DNA of 64,000 bases from Saprospiraceae bacterium (GCA_016717655.1 JADKFC010000010.1:1-64000); one strand, 5' to 3'; positions 25,110 to 35,512 are shown, counted from the stretch's first letter. The notes: generated from the sequence alone by a model not told the origin. Numbers and translations are program-made.

Positions 25110-28100
25110 TTAATTCCCAGGCTGCAAAATTCCGTTATTGATTAAATTTCCAATGACAACATTGGCTCCTTTAAGCGTTCCAAAATTGATAATAGTGCCA
25201 TCAAAGTTGTTGGTTAATACCATCGTCTCTCCGGAAATAATAGTTACAGTCACAGTATTGATATTGTTGGGAGGCACACAACCATTTTGCCAATTGAGTG
25301 GATTAGAAAAGTCGGTACCGGGTCCAATAAATTGATAGTTGGATGAATTGGCGGGCTCTGTGACAATGGCAGAAGCAGTCTGTGTACAGCCATTCACGTC
25401 GGTCACTGTTACCGTATAGGTACCGGCAGATAATCCAGAAAGATCTTGCAAGTCATCATCCACCATTTCAGCGCCATCGTCATCCCAGTCATAGGTATAG
25501 CTGCCAGCCCCACCAGAGACTGTTAAGTCAATAGAACCATTGTTACCTCCATAGCAGCCAACATTGATTTGAGTGGTAGAGGCCAAAATAACTCCTGGCT
25601 GGGTGATGGTAGCAGAAGCTGTTTTAGTACAGCCATTGGCATCAGTTACAGTCACAGTATAGGTGCCAGCAGATAATCCAGAAAGATCTTGCAAGTCATT
25701 ATCCACCATCTCAGCACCGTCGTTGTCCCAGTCATAGGTGTAAGCTCCTGTGCCTCCAGATACAGAAAGATTGATAGAGCCATTGCTACCACCAAAGCAG
25801 CTACTATTTACCTGCATAGTTGAGGTTAAGATGTCGGTTGGCTGGGTGATGGTAGCAGAAGCTGTTTTAGTACAGCCATTGGCATCGGTTACAGTCACAG
25901 TATAGGTGCCAGCAGATAATCCAGAAAGATCTTGCAAGTCATTATCCACCATTTCAGCACCGTCGTTGTCCCAGTCATAGGAGTAAGCTCCTGTGCCTCC
26001 AGATACAGAAAGATTGATAGAACCATTGTTGCCTCCAAAACAGCTACTATTTACCTGCATAGTTGAGGTTAAGATGTCAGTTGGCTGGGTGATGGTAGCA
26101 GAAGCTGTTTTAGTACAGCCATTGGCATCGGTTACAGTCACAGTATAGGTGCCAGCAGATAATCCAGAAAGATCTTGCAAATCATTATCTACCATCTCAG
26201 CACCGTCGTTGTCCCAGTCATAGGTGTAAGCTCCTGTGCCTCCAGATACAGAAAGATTGATGGAGCCATTGCTGCCACCAAAGCAGCTACTATTTACCTG
26301 CATAGTTGAGGTTAAGATGTCAGTTGGCTGGGTGATGGTAGCAGAAGCTGTTTTAGTACAGCCATTGGCATCGGTTACAGTCACAGTATAGGTGCCAGCA
26401 GATAATCCAGAAAGATCTTGCAAGTCATTATCCACCATCTCAGCACCGTCGTTGTCCCAGTCATAGGTGTAAGCCCCCGTACCCCCGGATACAGAAAGGT
26501 TGATGGAACCATTGTTGCCTCCAAAACAGCTACTATTTACCTGCATAGTTGAGGTTAAGATATCAGTTGGCTGGGTGATGGTAGCAGAGGCTGTTTTAGT
26601 ACAGCCATTGGCATCAGTTACAGTCACAGTATAGGTGCCAGCAGATAATCCAGAAAGATCTTGCAAGTCATTATCCACCATCTCAGCACCGTCGTTGTCC
26701 CAGTCATAGGTGTAAGCCCCTGTACCTCCGGATACAGAAAGGTTGATGGAGCCATTGTTGCCTCCAAAACAACTTATATTGTTTTGTGATGTAGTGGCCG
26801 TGATGGCCATAGGCTGAGTAACCGTTGCCGAGGCAGTTGCGGTACACGCATTACCGTCGGTTACTGTTACCGCATAGGTTCCGGCCAATAATCCAGATAA
26901 CACATTGGTAACCGATACAGTGCCGGTAGTGTTATTACCGTTTGACCATACATAGCTGTAATTGGTGACCCCATTGGATGCAGTGACGGTAAGAGAACCA
27001 TTACTGCCTCCGTTACAGCTGACAGGCGTATTGCCAGTTATGGCGGCCGAAAGAGAACAAGCACTGGCGCCGGTACCACTGATGGCAAAGTCATAGTTTC
27101 CTTCGTTACAATCGCTATTTGTTATGGTAATGGTAGCATTTTTCATACCCACTGAGGTGGGGGCAAAGGTTACCGTAAAATTAGCTGTACTCATTGAGGG
27201 TATAGGAGATGCTGGACTCAGATTGCCTATAGTAAATAAAGCCTGGTCTGGACCAGATTTAGCAATTGAGGTTACAATAAGGCTCGAAGGCCCTGTATTT
27301 TGAATGGTGTATGTTCGAACAAGGTTATTTCCAACATTGACGGTACCAAAAGAAGTATGGTTGGTGAGCGAAGTAGTGAGGTCTCCATCTACTATGTTGG
27401 CGAGAGGTGAACCACCCTGAACATTGATTTCAGGCAATCCGGCGGAAACTCCTTTTACTTCTACCAAATCAAAGGCCAGTTCTTCCGTTCCACCAACCTG
27501 ATCAAAGTCAAGTTTTAATTGTAATGAGGCACCACTATAGGGTATGGGAAAGGTATATTTGGTAAGTGTGGAAATGTCGCAGATGGGTGTTGATTCAGAA
27601 GGATCTACTACACCATTGAGATTGGCATCAATAAGTAAGTTGCCTCCAAAAGGCAGGCCACCAAAAAATCGGCCTACGGTGCGAAAAGGGCCACCATCAA
27701 TACTTACTTTGATGTTGATAGAATCTGCTGCTTCCCATCGTACATTGTTGTTATTGGAGCATGCCAGGTATAATGAAGCTTCAAGATTTGAATAGCCACA
27801 GATGTTGAATGGAACAAAAGTCATATCGCCTGGTGGCAAAATGCCAGGAGAAGACATGATGTCTTCACTTGCCCAATAATAGCTGCCTTGTATATTGGTA
27901 ATCGCTGTGCCATGGCCGATGGTGCAATCTGGCGGCATATTCGGATTTGCAGGTGTAATATTGGTACGAAAGAAAAAATCTTGTTGGTTGGGGCCGGTGC
28001 ACAGGATGTAATGACTTGAATTGTATCGGATACCCTCTCCATCAGTTTCAAAACTTTCTGATAAAAGGGTCGTTTGAGCCTTCGCATCTTGAAAAAACAG

Positions 28101-28166
28101 GTTCAAAAATGTCAGTCCAAGGATAAGGAATCCAACCTTGTTATTTAAAATAAGGCATACTTTCAT
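25110..28166 (-). CDS. Secreted SprB-repeat protein with choice-of-anchor D domain
   Basis: About 1,018 residues starting MKVCLILNNKVGFLILGLTF, a signal peptide ending near DAKAQ. An N-terminal lectin-like region of about 250 residues is followed by an immunoglobulin-like choice-of-anchor D domain (LPEINVQGG, SFGTVNVGN, YDFAISGTG). Then come seven SprB repeats of about 80 residues (SCFGGNNGSINLSVSGG, DLSGLSAGTYTVTVTDANGC). The last part is a short NGTIINFGTLKGA-type tail. Such proteins are cell-surface adhesins or gliding motility proteins exported by type IX secretion, but the usual C-terminal sorting domain is not visible. The middle five repeats are nearly identical. Confidence 0.85.
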   Translation of the reverse strand: MKVCLILNNKVGFLILGLTFLNLFFQDAKAQTTLLSESFETDGEGIRYNSSHYILCTGPNQQDFFFRTNITPANPNMPPDCTIGHGTAITNIQGSYYWASEDIMSSPGILPPGDMTFVPFNICGYSNLEASLYLACSNNNNVRWEAADSINIKVSIDGGPFRTVGRFFGGLPFGGNLLIDANLNGVVDPSESTPICDISTLTKYTFPIPYSGASLQLKLDFDQVGGTEELAFDLVEVKGVSAGLPEINVQGGSPLANIVDGDLTTSLTNHTSFGTVNVGNNLVRTYTIQNTGPSSLIVTSIAKSGPDQALFTIGNLSPASPIPSMSTANFTVTFAPTSVGMKNATITITNSDCNEGNYDFAISGTGASACSLSAAITGNTPVSCNGGSNGSLTVTASNGVTNYSYVWSNGNNTTGTVSVTNVLSGLLAGTYAVTVTDGNACTATASATVTQPMAITATTSQNNISCFGGNNGSINLSVSGGTGAYTYDWDNDGAEMVDNDLQDLSGLSAGTYTVTVTDANGCTKTASATITQPTDILTSTMQVNSSCFGGNNGSINLSVSGGTGAYTYDWDNDGAEMVDNDLQDLSGLSAGTYTVTVTDANGCTKTASATITQPTDILTSTMQVNSSCFGGSNGSINLSVSGGTGAYTYDWDNDGAEMVDNDLQDLSGLSAGTYTVTVTDANGCTKTASATITQPTDILTSTMQVNSSCFGGNNGSINLSVSGGTGAYSYDWDNDGAEMVDNDLQDLSGLSAGTYTVTVTDANGCTKTASATITQPTDILTSTMQVNSSCFGGSNGSINLSVSGGTGAYTYDWDNDGAEMVDNDLQDLSGLSAGTYTVTVTDANGCTKTASATITQPGVILASTTQINVGCYGGNNGSIDLTVSGGAGSYTYDWDDDGAEMVDDDLQDLSGLSAGTYTVTVTDVNGCTQTASAIVTEPANSSNYQFIGPGTDFSNPLNWQNGCVPPNNINTVTVTIISGETMVLTNNFDGTIINFGTLKGANVVIGNLINNGILQPGN
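25575..26780 (-). repeat. Five near-identical 240-bp repeats inside the SprB protein gene
   Basis: Five in-frame 240-bp units (80 codons) repeat with only scattered differences, for example GGCTGGGTGATGGTAGCAG recurring every 240 bp. The flanking repeats are clearly more diverged. This suggests recent expansion or gene conversion, and it may have challenged assembly. Confidence 0.85.
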
Positions 28167-28394
28167 TGTGGAAAAATCTTTACGTGCGCGTAAATGTATA
28201 GCCGATGTCGGCTTGTTTAACCACCAATGCACAAAAGGTATTAATTAATGTATAAGCGGTGGCTCTATAGACTTCAAGCAGCCTTGTTATTCGGTATGGT
28301 CTAAACTATCTTCAAACAAAATGTAAATGTTTTGATAAATACAAAGTAAGGTACCTTCCAAATACTGAGATGAGCCATCTTAAAAATAAAAGCC

Positions 28395-29237
28395 ATGAAT
28401 AAAATAATTGTAGTAGTTAGCTGTATATTATTTGCTGGATGTCAAAATCAGAAAAGTGAATCTGATCATAACAACACCTACGCTGCACATCCGGCGCAGG
28501 TAGATTTAGTGGAAGGAATCGAAGTAGCACCTCCTCGAAGTACGGACCCTTCCGCACCTCCGAAATTTGAATTAAAAGCGGGTAGTAAAATGGTTAAAAC
28601 GGGCGACCTGCATTTTGAGGTTACTGATCTTGGCAAATCAAAGGCACAGGTGGATTCCCTTGTTAAGTCACTTAACGGATTTATTGTCAATGAATCTTAT
28701 TTTTCAGAAGGCAATCAAAACTCTTATACACTGATCATAAGGACCCCTAACAAAGAGTTTGATTCGTTAATGAGTGGGCTGAATTCAGGTTTTGGCAGGG
28801 TGCTTTCGAGCAATATCAATGTAAGTGATGTTACAGAAGAGTATGTGGATTTAAACATCAGACTGAAAAACAATCTATCTTATTTAGGTCAGTACCGTGT
28901 TATTTTGAAAAAGGCAAACTCAATCAAAGAGATCCTTGAAGTGGAGGAAAAAATAAGGGAGTTGGAAGAAGAAATAGAGAGCAAAGAAGGAAGATTGAAG
29001 TATCTCGATGACCAGGTAACCTATTCAACGTTAACGTTAAAAATGTCTGAATGGAAAAGTACAGTAGCGGCAGCTGATCCCATCTATACGATCAGAATTT
29101 TGAATGCTTTTAAAACCGGAACCCAATTACTCTTTGAGTTTGTGCTTTTTTTATTTAAAATTTGGCCCTTTGTTTTGATTGGACTTATGGTTTTTTTGGC
29201 AAGGCGATTTTTATTTAAAAGAGTATTGTTAAAGTAA
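28395..29237 (+). CDS. DUF4349 lipoprotein
   Basis: A 280-residue protein with a lipoprotein signal (MNKIIVVVSCILFAGCQ, cysteine 16), a periplasmic DUF4349 domain (KMVKTGDLHFEVTDLGKSKAQVDSL to QVTYSTLTLKM), a coiled coil in the middle (residues 165-200, EVEEKIRELEEEIESKEGRL), and a C-terminal transmembrane helix (about 245-268) with a basic tail. The domain is widespread in Bacteria, with unknown function. It precedes the hybrid sensor by 70 nt on the same strand, but a link is not shown. Confidence 0.85.
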   Translation: MNKIIVVVSCILFAGCQNQKSESDHNNTYAAHPAQVDLVEGIEVAPPRSTDPSAPPKFELKAGSKMVKTGDLHFEVTDLGKSKAQVDSLVKSLNGFIVNESYFSEGNQNSYTLIIRTPNKEFDSLMSGLNSGFGRVLSSNINVSDVTEEYVDLNIRLKNNLSYLGQYRVILKKANSIKEILEVEEKIRELEEEIESKEGRLKYLDDQVTYSTLTLKMSEWKSTVAAADPIYTIRILNAFKTGTQLLFEFVLFLFKIWPFVLIGLMVFLARRFLFKRVLLK

Positions 29238-29307
29238 TAACCAATGCTTTTTATTTAAGGTCTGGTGACGCTCGGGAAAGCAGGTTTTATTCAACAAAAA
29301 GGGTAAA

Positions 29308-32300
29308 TTGCAACTCAATAAGCTGATTGAGATTGTGAAACGGTTGCATACTGCTTTCTTTTTGTTTTTTTTTAATGTGGTGTTATCTGCCCAAACAGAG
29401 CCTGCATTAAGTATGCTTTCGGTCAATGAAGGCCTTTCTCAGGGCATGATTTTTGACATAATTCAGAGTAGGGAAGGATATATTTGGTTTGCGACCAAAG
29501 ATGGTTTGAATCGTTATGATGGGTCCAGATTTAAAGTATTTACTCCAGATCCATTCAATCCCTTCGCCCTTGGAGGTAGTGAAGTATTGAGCATTTTCGA
29601 AGATAGCAGGGCTTGGATTTGGCTGGTAACTCAAAATAGTCTGGATGTTTTGGATCCAGCAAGCGGTCTTTTTTTTCATGTTTATCACAAGGGCAAGCCA
29701 CTTTTCAACCCTGCGGGTAAGTTGGCAGAGACCCCCGATGGTTCCATCTGGTTTTCAGACAATGACAAGATTTGGAAAATAAAATTTCAAAACAATTTAC
29801 TCATAAAAGCTTCAAAAGGTAAAACTGCCAATATCGAGCCGATTTGCAAGCCCATTTTTATGAACCTGAGAGCGACAGGGAGGAGTAAAAAGCTCAATGC
29901 CGGCGATCTACTTTTCTGTCAAAATAATAAATTGCTGGTAGGCACTAATCACGGCTTATTTCGCGTAGATCTTATCAGGGATGAAATTGTGCCGGAGCTA
30001 ACCATCGACGATTGGTCTGTTAGAATTATCGTAGAAAATGAAAAAGGTGAAGTTTTGGGAAAGGCAATTACCCCAGACAATTCGCGTCACTGGTTCTGGA
30101 TAAAAGAAGATAAGCCTTATTTTTATAAAGATCCTTCTCCGCTGATTTATTCTGCCTCCAGTTTCTCCTTTGATGCCGGGGGTAATCTTTGGACATTCAG
30201 GTACAGGACCATTCAAAAATGGAAATTACCAGTTTTTTTTAATAATGGAAAACCAGAATTAGAGATCAGGTCAGATTCTATATTTTCAAATCAAAGGGCT
30301 TATTGCACTAAATTTATTTTTGACAAGAGTGGCGTTGGTTGGGTGGGACTCAATGGCTATGGTATTTTTAAAATCAATCAGAAGGCAGGTAAATTTAAGA
30401 ATTACCTTGTGAATGCTTCACACCACCATATATTGGAAACCCCGGATGCTGGAATGATTAGTGTTGAAAAACCGCGTATAAAATACCCTGGAAAAAATTT
30501 TACAAAAGGATATCCCCATTCAGATTATTTTTCTGATCTCGAGTTAGAAAAAATTGCTTTGGGCAGACTTGCGGTGTGTTTTGATGATGCCGGTAATGGT
30601 TGGTCATCGTTCAGAGAAGATTCACTCTTGTATCGCATGGATGCGGTTACCAAGTCTATAAAATCATATCGATGGAGAGGTGATGGCCTTCTTTATGATC
30701 GTTCCGGAATGATTGTGAGTGTCAGTGAGGTGGGGCTACACAAACTTGATCCACAAAAAGAAACCATAGTAACTCATCCATTTCCAAGACCCCAAAAAAG
30801 AGTTTCAGAGTCCTCTCATTTTTTGTTTGAAGACGTTAGTGGGCACATCTGGATTTTTGGGTTTGAAGGTTTAACAAAGGCAACTCTTCAAGGCCAACGC
30901 TATCTCTTCACACAATTTGTCAACAATCCTAAAGACCGCAGCTCACTTTCTTCCAACATTGTTATGAGTGTTGCCGATGATCCCGTAGAACCAACAAGAT
31001 ATCTTTGGGTAGGAACCAAAGGAGGAGGACTAAATCGGCTGGACAAGGCAACCAATAAATTTAAATTATATAAAACGGAACAAGGTCTGCCTGATAATGT
31101 TATTTATGGAATTTTGGCCGAAAACACACCCAATAAATCAAACCTAAATAAGAAGAATAGCAGCCATATTTGGATGAGTACCAACAAGGGTCTTTGTAGA
31201 TTTGATGTGAGATCAGAGCGGACCAAAAATTTTAAAGCCTCGGATGGAATACAAGACAATGAATTCAATAGTGCCAGCTATCTTAAAACAAGAGATGGCA
31301 CCATGATATTTGGAGGGGTAAAAGGCCTGACCCTTTTTCATCCGGATAGCTTGAAGTTTAATGAAAACATCCCCCCGGTCCAAATAGTGGATCTTTATGT
31401 CAATAATGTACCCCTACCTGAATCGTTTAAGTCTTCAAGACTTACACTTGCTCATGACCAAAATCTGCTCACATTTGATTTTGCTGCACTTGAATTCACC
31501 AATTCTGCACAGAATCAATACCGCTACCAGCTGGTGGGTGTTGACAAAGATTGGGTTTCTTTGGGAAACAAAAACAGCATACAATTTGCGAACCTAGCCC
31601 CTGGTAATTATACTTTTAAAGTGGAAGGCAGCAACAATGATGGTACTTGGAGCAAAGAAGCCGCCTCTCTTGAGTTTACCATTCGTCCCCCATGGTGGTC
31701 AAGTTGGTGGGCTATTGTTTGTTATATTTTAATATGTGTTTTGGGAGCTCACCAGTTTTATCGCTACAGGCTGCAACAAAAACTCGAACACCAGGAGACA
31801 ATACGACTTCGGGAAATAGATGAATTTAAAAGCAAGTTTTTTACCAATATCACCCACGAATTCCGAACCCCTCTGACGGTTATGCTTGGCATGAGCAATC
31901 ATTTGGAAAATAGAGAAGACAACCTCGAAAAACGAAACTATATTCATTTAATTAAAAGAAATGGAGAAAGTCTTTTGCGTCTCATCAATCAGATCTTAGA
32001 TCTGTCAAAGATTGAATCCCAGGTTTTAACCATCAACTATATCCAGGGTGATGTTTTGGCCTTTATCAAATACCTTTCAGAGAGCATGCATTCCTTAGCC
32101 AATGCCCAAAATCTCATTTTAAGAGTTGAAAGTGATCAGACAAAAATTGTAATGGATTATGATCCGGAACGATTGCTACAAATTGCGCACAATCTGATAT
32201 CAAATGCCATTAAGTTTACACCTTCCGGCGGCATGGTAGTGATCAAAGTTAGTCAGAGTGACAATTGGTTTTATTTATCGGTTGCTGATACAGGCCCTGG

Positions 32301-33375
32301 AATAGCAAAAGAAGAGATAAGTAATATCTTTGATCGTTACTTTCAGGCCAACAATCAACAACACGCAAAGGCCGGAGGGACGGGCATTGGACTTTCGTTT
32401 ACCAAAGAACTGGTGAAGGCCATGAAGGGTGAAATTAATGTTGAAAGTGAGGAAGGGAGGGGAGCGATATTTAAAGTAAAACTACCGGTAACGCATCATG
32501 CCGTTTATGAAGAATTTAGGCCGGATCCGATTTATGCTCAAATCAACAAAACTACCAACCTGGTGGCTTACCAGCATATGCCGGAAAAAGGCTTGACCAG
32601 TGAATTACTCGATGGACATCCTGCACAAGTATTGGTGATAGAAGACAATGCTGATGTGATGGACTACATCCATACTTGCCTTAGAGAAAATTTTGAGTTG
32701 ATCTATGCCTACAATGGCCATGCAGGAATCGAGATTGCACTTGAAAGACTTCCGGATATCATCATTAGTGATGTAATGATGCCTAATAAAGACGGCTTCG
32801 ATGTACTAGATATGTTGAAAAATGATGAACGTACCAGCCATATTCCCATCGTTTTACTTACGGCAAAATCTGATGTACAAAGCAGACTAAAAGGATTGAG
32901 AAAAGGAGCAGACTACTATTTATCCAAACCCTTCCATCGCGAAGAACTCCTGGTCACCATCCATAATTTATTAGAAACAAGGAAGAAGCTTCAAGTCAAA
33001 TATGGTCAAATGGTACTTTTCCCGTCAGTTCAAGCTTCTATAGTACCTGATCTGGATGATGGGTTTCTGCAAAAAATTTATAGCATTGTAGATGCGCATT
33101 ACCAGGATGATGCCTTTGGCTTAATGCAACTATGTCAAAAGATAGGTATGAGCAGGTCCCAGCTGTTTCGCAAAATGAAAGCGCTGACAGATATTGCACC
33201 CTCTGATCTTATACGTAAACATCGACTAAATAAATCTAAAATCTTGCTTCAAAGCGGAGGGGTCAATGTTTCAGAGGCTGCATGGCAGGTAGGCTTCAAA
33301 GACCCTTCTTATTTTTCTAAACTATTTCAAGATGAATTTGGAGTAGCTCCAAGTGCAACTCGTAAACGGCAATAA
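29308..33375 (+). CDS. Hybrid two-component system regulator (sensor, kinase, receiver, AraC)
   Basis: A 1,355-residue one-piece regulator. It has a signal peptide (HTAFFLFFFNVVLSAQ), then a two-component regulator propeller and a Y_Y_Y domain (to about residue 775). A transmembrane helix lies at about 800-822. The histidine kinase has THEFRTP (His about 848), NLISNAIKF, DTGPGI and GGTGIGL. A receiver follows (VIEDNADV, ISDVMMP with Asp about 1154, LSKPF). The protein ends in an AraC helix-turn-helix (about 1250-1350). The start is TTG 29308 or GTG 29335; no suitable ATG is present. Such regulators sense a polymer breakdown product in the periplasm and turn on a nearby gene set. No SusC/SusD pair is seen in the window. 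Confidence 0.93.
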   Translation: MQLNKLIEIVKRLHTAFFLFFFNVVLSAQTEPALSMLSVNEGLSQGMIFDIIQSREGYIWFATKDGLNRYDGSRFKVFTPDPFNPFALGGSEVLSIFEDSRAWIWLVTQNSLDVLDPASGLFFHVYHKGKPLFNPAGKLAETPDGSIWFSDNDKIWKIKFQNNLLIKASKGKTANIEPICKPIFMNLRATGRSKKLNAGDLLFCQNNKLLVGTNHGLFRVDLIRDEIVPELTIDDWSVRIIVENEKGEVLGKAITPDNSRHWFWIKEDKPYFYKDPSPLIYSASSFSFDAGGNLWTFRYRTIQKWKLPVFFNNGKPELEIRSDSIFSNQRAYCTKFIFDKSGVGWVGLNGYGIFKINQKAGKFKNYLVNASHHHILETPDAGMISVEKPRIKYPGKNFTKGYPHSDYFSDLELEKIALGRLAVCFDDAGNGWSSFREDSLLYRMDAVTKSIKSYRWRGDGLLYDRSGMIVSVSEVGLHKLDPQKETIVTHPFPRPQKRVSESSHFLFEDVSGHIWIFGFEGLTKATLQGQRYLFTQFVNNPKDRSSLSSNIVMSVADDPVEPTRYLWVGTKGGGLNRLDKATNKFKLYKTEQGLPDNVIYGILAENTPNKSNLNKKNSSHIWMSTNKGLCRFDVRSERTKNFKASDGIQDNEFNSASYLKTRDGTMIFGGVKGLTLFHPDSLKFNENIPPVQIVDLYVNNVPLPESFKSSRLTLAHDQNLLTFDFAALEFTNSAQNQYRYQLVGVDKDWVSLGNKNSIQFANLAPGNYTFKVEGSNNDGTWSKEAASLEFTIRPPWWSSWWAIVCYILICVLGAHQFYRYRLQQKLEHQETIRLREIDEFKSKFFTNITHEFRTPLTVMLGMSNHLENREDNLEKRNYIHLIKRNGESLLRLINQILDLSKIESQVLTINYIQGDVLAFIKYLSESMHSLANAQNLILRVESDQTKIVMDYDPERLLQIAHNLISNAIKFTPSGGMVVIKVSQSDNWFYLSVADTGPGIAKEEISNIFDRYFQANNQQHAKAGGTGIGLSFTKELVKAMKGEINVESEEGRGAIFKVKLPVTHHAVYEEFRPDPIYAQINKTTNLVAYQHMPEKGLTSELLDGHPAQVLVIEDNADVMDYIHTCLRENFELIYAYNGHAGIEIALERLPDIIISDVMMPNKDGFDVLDMLKNDERTSHIPIVLLTAKSDVQSRLKGLRKGADYYLSKPFHREELLVTIHNLLETRKKLQVKYGQMVLFPSVQASIVPDLDDGFLQKIYSIVDAHYQDDAFGLMQLCQKIGMSRSQLFRKMKALTDIAPSDLIRKHRLNKSKILLQSGGVNVSEAAWQVGFKDPSYFSKLFQDEFGVAPSATRKRQ

Positions 33376-33499
33376 ATCAGTTGATTACATTTTTTTATTT
33401 CCCATGTGATGCAACCTTTTTACCCTTGGTTCACAGTAAAAGCGACCCAAATTACCATAATCTGGGACGGATTTACCCACCATAGATAACACCCAAGTC

Positions 33500-33507
33500 T
33501 ATATTTG
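33500..33507 (+). promoter_or_regulatory. -7 promoter element upstream of the 33537 ORF
   Basis: TATATTTG fits TAnnTTTG and ends 29 nt before the ATG at 33537. No clear -33 TTTG is seen at the expected distance. Confidence 0.4.
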
Positions 33508-33536
33508 GCTCATACTTTTTCAATCAATTTTAAAGT

Positions 33537-33830
33537 ATGAAACCCAAGTCTTACAACTCCATTATTTATCCTATCAATGATAGCACCCTCGCTTCTTATC
33601 TGCTGAGTGGTGGTGGCTTTTTATACTGCGAAGACCAAAAAACGCTGAAGGGATATATCATGGACATATTCCAAAACATTTGGTTAAGTCTTTTTTGGAA
33701 AAAAAATCTGGGGTCATTTGTAGACTTGCCTCAATATTCAAGACAGACTTTTGCTAAAAATTATTCTTTCTTAGTGAAGAAGTCGATCGCATTCAAAAAC
33801 AAAATAGCATTAATTAACTCATTTATTTAA
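33537..33830 (+). CDS. Hypothetical protein, possibly frameshifted
   Basis: An ATG-started frame of 97 residues placed behind a good -7 box. The sequence (MKPKSYNSIIYPINDSTLASYL, then PQYSRQTFAKNY) resembles no family I know. Reading the neighbouring frame near the end (SEEVDRIQKQN) gives a more natural C-terminus, so one small indel is possible. Real gene status is uncertain. Confidence 0.35.
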   Translation: MKPKSYNSIIYPINDSTLASYLLSGGGFLYCEDQKTLKGYIMDIFQNIWLSLFWKKNLGSFVDLPQYSRQTFAKNYSFLVKKSIAFKNKIALINSFI

Positions 33831-33846
33831 AATCAAAATTTTGATT

Positions 33847-34350
33847 ATGAAAAGAACATTTTTATTTTTCACTACCCTGCTGTGTTTTTTATTTTTTATC
33901 TCTTGCAAACAGGCTCCGGCAACAGTAGCTGAAGCACCGGAAACAACAAAACCTGATATGACGGTGCTCAAGGCTGAAATTCAGGCATTGAATGATACTT
34001 GGGCTAAGGCTACCAACGCCAGGGATGTAGCAACCATCATGGGTTTTTATGGTGATGACATCATATCAATGCAGGATGACAAAGCCACCATTACCGGAAA
34101 AGCTGCTGTTGAAAAAGATGCAGCCAGCTGGTTCTCTGAAGCCAAAGAAGGAAATGTAGCTATGTACGAAACACTTGAAGTTTTTGGAGATGACAAAATG
34201 TTGACTGAAATTGGCAAATCTACCACAAAAGATGCTTCAGGCAAGGTGGTCAATTCCGGAAAGTACATCGCTGTTTGGGAAAAGCGCAATGGCAAGTGGG
34301 AGTGCATTCGTGAGATGACAAATGATGATATGAAAAGGGAAGATAAATAA
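33847..34350 (+). CDS. SnoaL/DUF4440-like lipoprotein
   Basis: A 167-residue protein with a lipoprotein signal (MKRTFLFFTTLLCFLFFISCK, cysteine 20). The domain is of the SnoaL-like/nuclear transport factor 2 fold: LKAEIQALNDTWAKATNARDVATIMGFYGDDI near the start, then a strand-rich part ending WEKRNGKWECIREMTNDD. Enzymes and binding proteins share this fold, so a function cannot be stated. A terminator follows at 34367-34416. Confidence 0.8.
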   Translation: MKRTFLFFTTLLCFLFFISCKQAPATVAEAPETTKPDMTVLKAEIQALNDTWAKATNARDVATIMGFYGDDIISMQDDKATITGKAAVEKDAASWFSEAKEGNVAMYETLEVFGDDKMLTEIGKSTTKDASGKVVNSGKYIAVWEKRNGKWECIREMTNDDMKREDK

Positions 34351-34366
34351 ATACGATCCACCTTTT

Positions 34367-34416
34367 AGAAACTGCTTTAAAGTTATTACTATAACTCAAT
34401 GAGGCAGTTTCTTTTT
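34367..34416 (+). terminator. Intrinsic terminator
   Basis: AGAAACTGC / GCAGTTTCT arms with a 28-nt loop, followed by TTTTT. It lies 16 nt past the SnoaL-like gene. Confidence 0.6.
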
Positions 34417-34624
34417 CATTTCGAGGTTCCAAGCGAGATCTTCCTCTCGTTTTTTTTCAACAAAATGTAATAGGTAGAAATGTATAGCCATTTTAGTTTT
34501 CCTACCTTTTGTAATAATCATTTGATAGATTCCTTCAAATAGCGCAATCGCCGTTTGACTCTTTGGAAGCTTCAATTCAAAGACCTACATCCAATCATTT
34601 ACCTTAATTAAAACCAAAATTTTC

Positions 34625-35512
34625 ATGCAACGGAGAGATTTTATCAAAAACACCAGCCTTTCGGCTTTTGTATTGTGTGCACCCGGCTATATCCACTTTA
34701 ACGGACACCATTTTATTGGTGATTGTGAAACAACTTCAGATATATTAGGTCCTTTTTATCGACCCAATAGCCCGGTAAGAACCAATTTGGTAATAACCGG
34801 TGAAAAAGGAGATCCAATAGAATTGTTTGGCAAAATTGTTCATGATGATTGTGTCAGTCCCTATAAAAATGCCAAAATTGAATTGTGGCATTGCGATGGA
34901 AGTGGGGTTTATGACAATTCAAGTGAAGACTTCAAATACCGCGGTACGACATATACAGATGAGTCTGGCGCTTATTCCTTCCAAACAATTTTGCCGGTAC
35001 CCTATGATGTTGGAGATAGTTATCGTCCGGCCCATTTCCATATGATGATCACAGCCGCAGGTTATCAACCTCTGGTCACTCAACTTTACTTTCAGGGTGA
35101 CCCATGGATACCGAAAGACAACAGCGCCTCTTCACCAACAGCCAAAAGAAGAATCCTTGAGGTACAGAACCTGAAGGGTGGGTCAAAAAGTGTAGAATAC
35201 AACATCAGTATGGCCAAAAAGCTGGCTGCAGAACCCGCCGCCCTCGACCGATTAATTGGCAACTTCACCAGCGAGAAGGATCCTAAAAATAAGATGGAAC
35301 TGTTTAAAAAGGATGGCCAGCTGTGGATGAAGGGTGATCCTTTTGGGATCAATTTTGAATATGGAGGCAATAATACTTTTCACATGTCAGGTATAGCACC
35401 TGAAAAACTATCCTATGTTTTTGAAATTTTGGCAGCAGGAGGGTTGAATGTAACAGAAACTTACATCAACGATAAAGGTGAAAAGGAAATCAACATATAT
35501 AAACGCGATTAG
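34625..35512 (+). CDS. Intradiol ring-cleavage dioxygenase-like protein
   Basis: A 295-residue protein with a Tat-like or Sec signal (MQRRDFIKNTSLSAFVLCAP). The dioxygenase core is at residues 35-160: GPFYRPNSP, IELWHCDGSGVYDN (Tyr ligand), FKYRGTTYTDESGAYSF (second Tyr), and YRPAHFHMMI (two His ligands). These are the Fe(III) ligands of catechol/protocatechuate dioxygenases. The C-terminal 85 residues are an extra domain. An extracytoplasmic form of this enzyme family is common in Bacteroidota but its substrate is not known. It stands alone between other periplasmic proteins. Confidence 0.85.
   Translation: MQRRDFIKNTSLSAFVLCAPGYIHFNGHHFIGDCETTSDILGPFYRPNSPVRTNLVITGEKGDPIELFGKIVHDDCVSPYKNAKIELWHCDGSGVYDNSSEDFKYRGTTYTDESGAYSFQTILPVPYDVGDSYRPAHFHMMITAAGYQPLVTQLYFQGDPWIPKDNSASSPTAKRRILEVQNLKGGSKSVEYNISMAKKLAAEPAALDRLIGNFTSEKDPKNKMELFKKDGQLWMKGDPFGINFEYGGNNTFHMSGIAPEKLSYVFEILAAGGLNVTETYINDKGEKEINIYKRD

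Noticed and set aside
25575..26780. CRISPR-like repeats
   Set aside because: The repeats are in-frame 240-bp coding units of a SprB-type protein.
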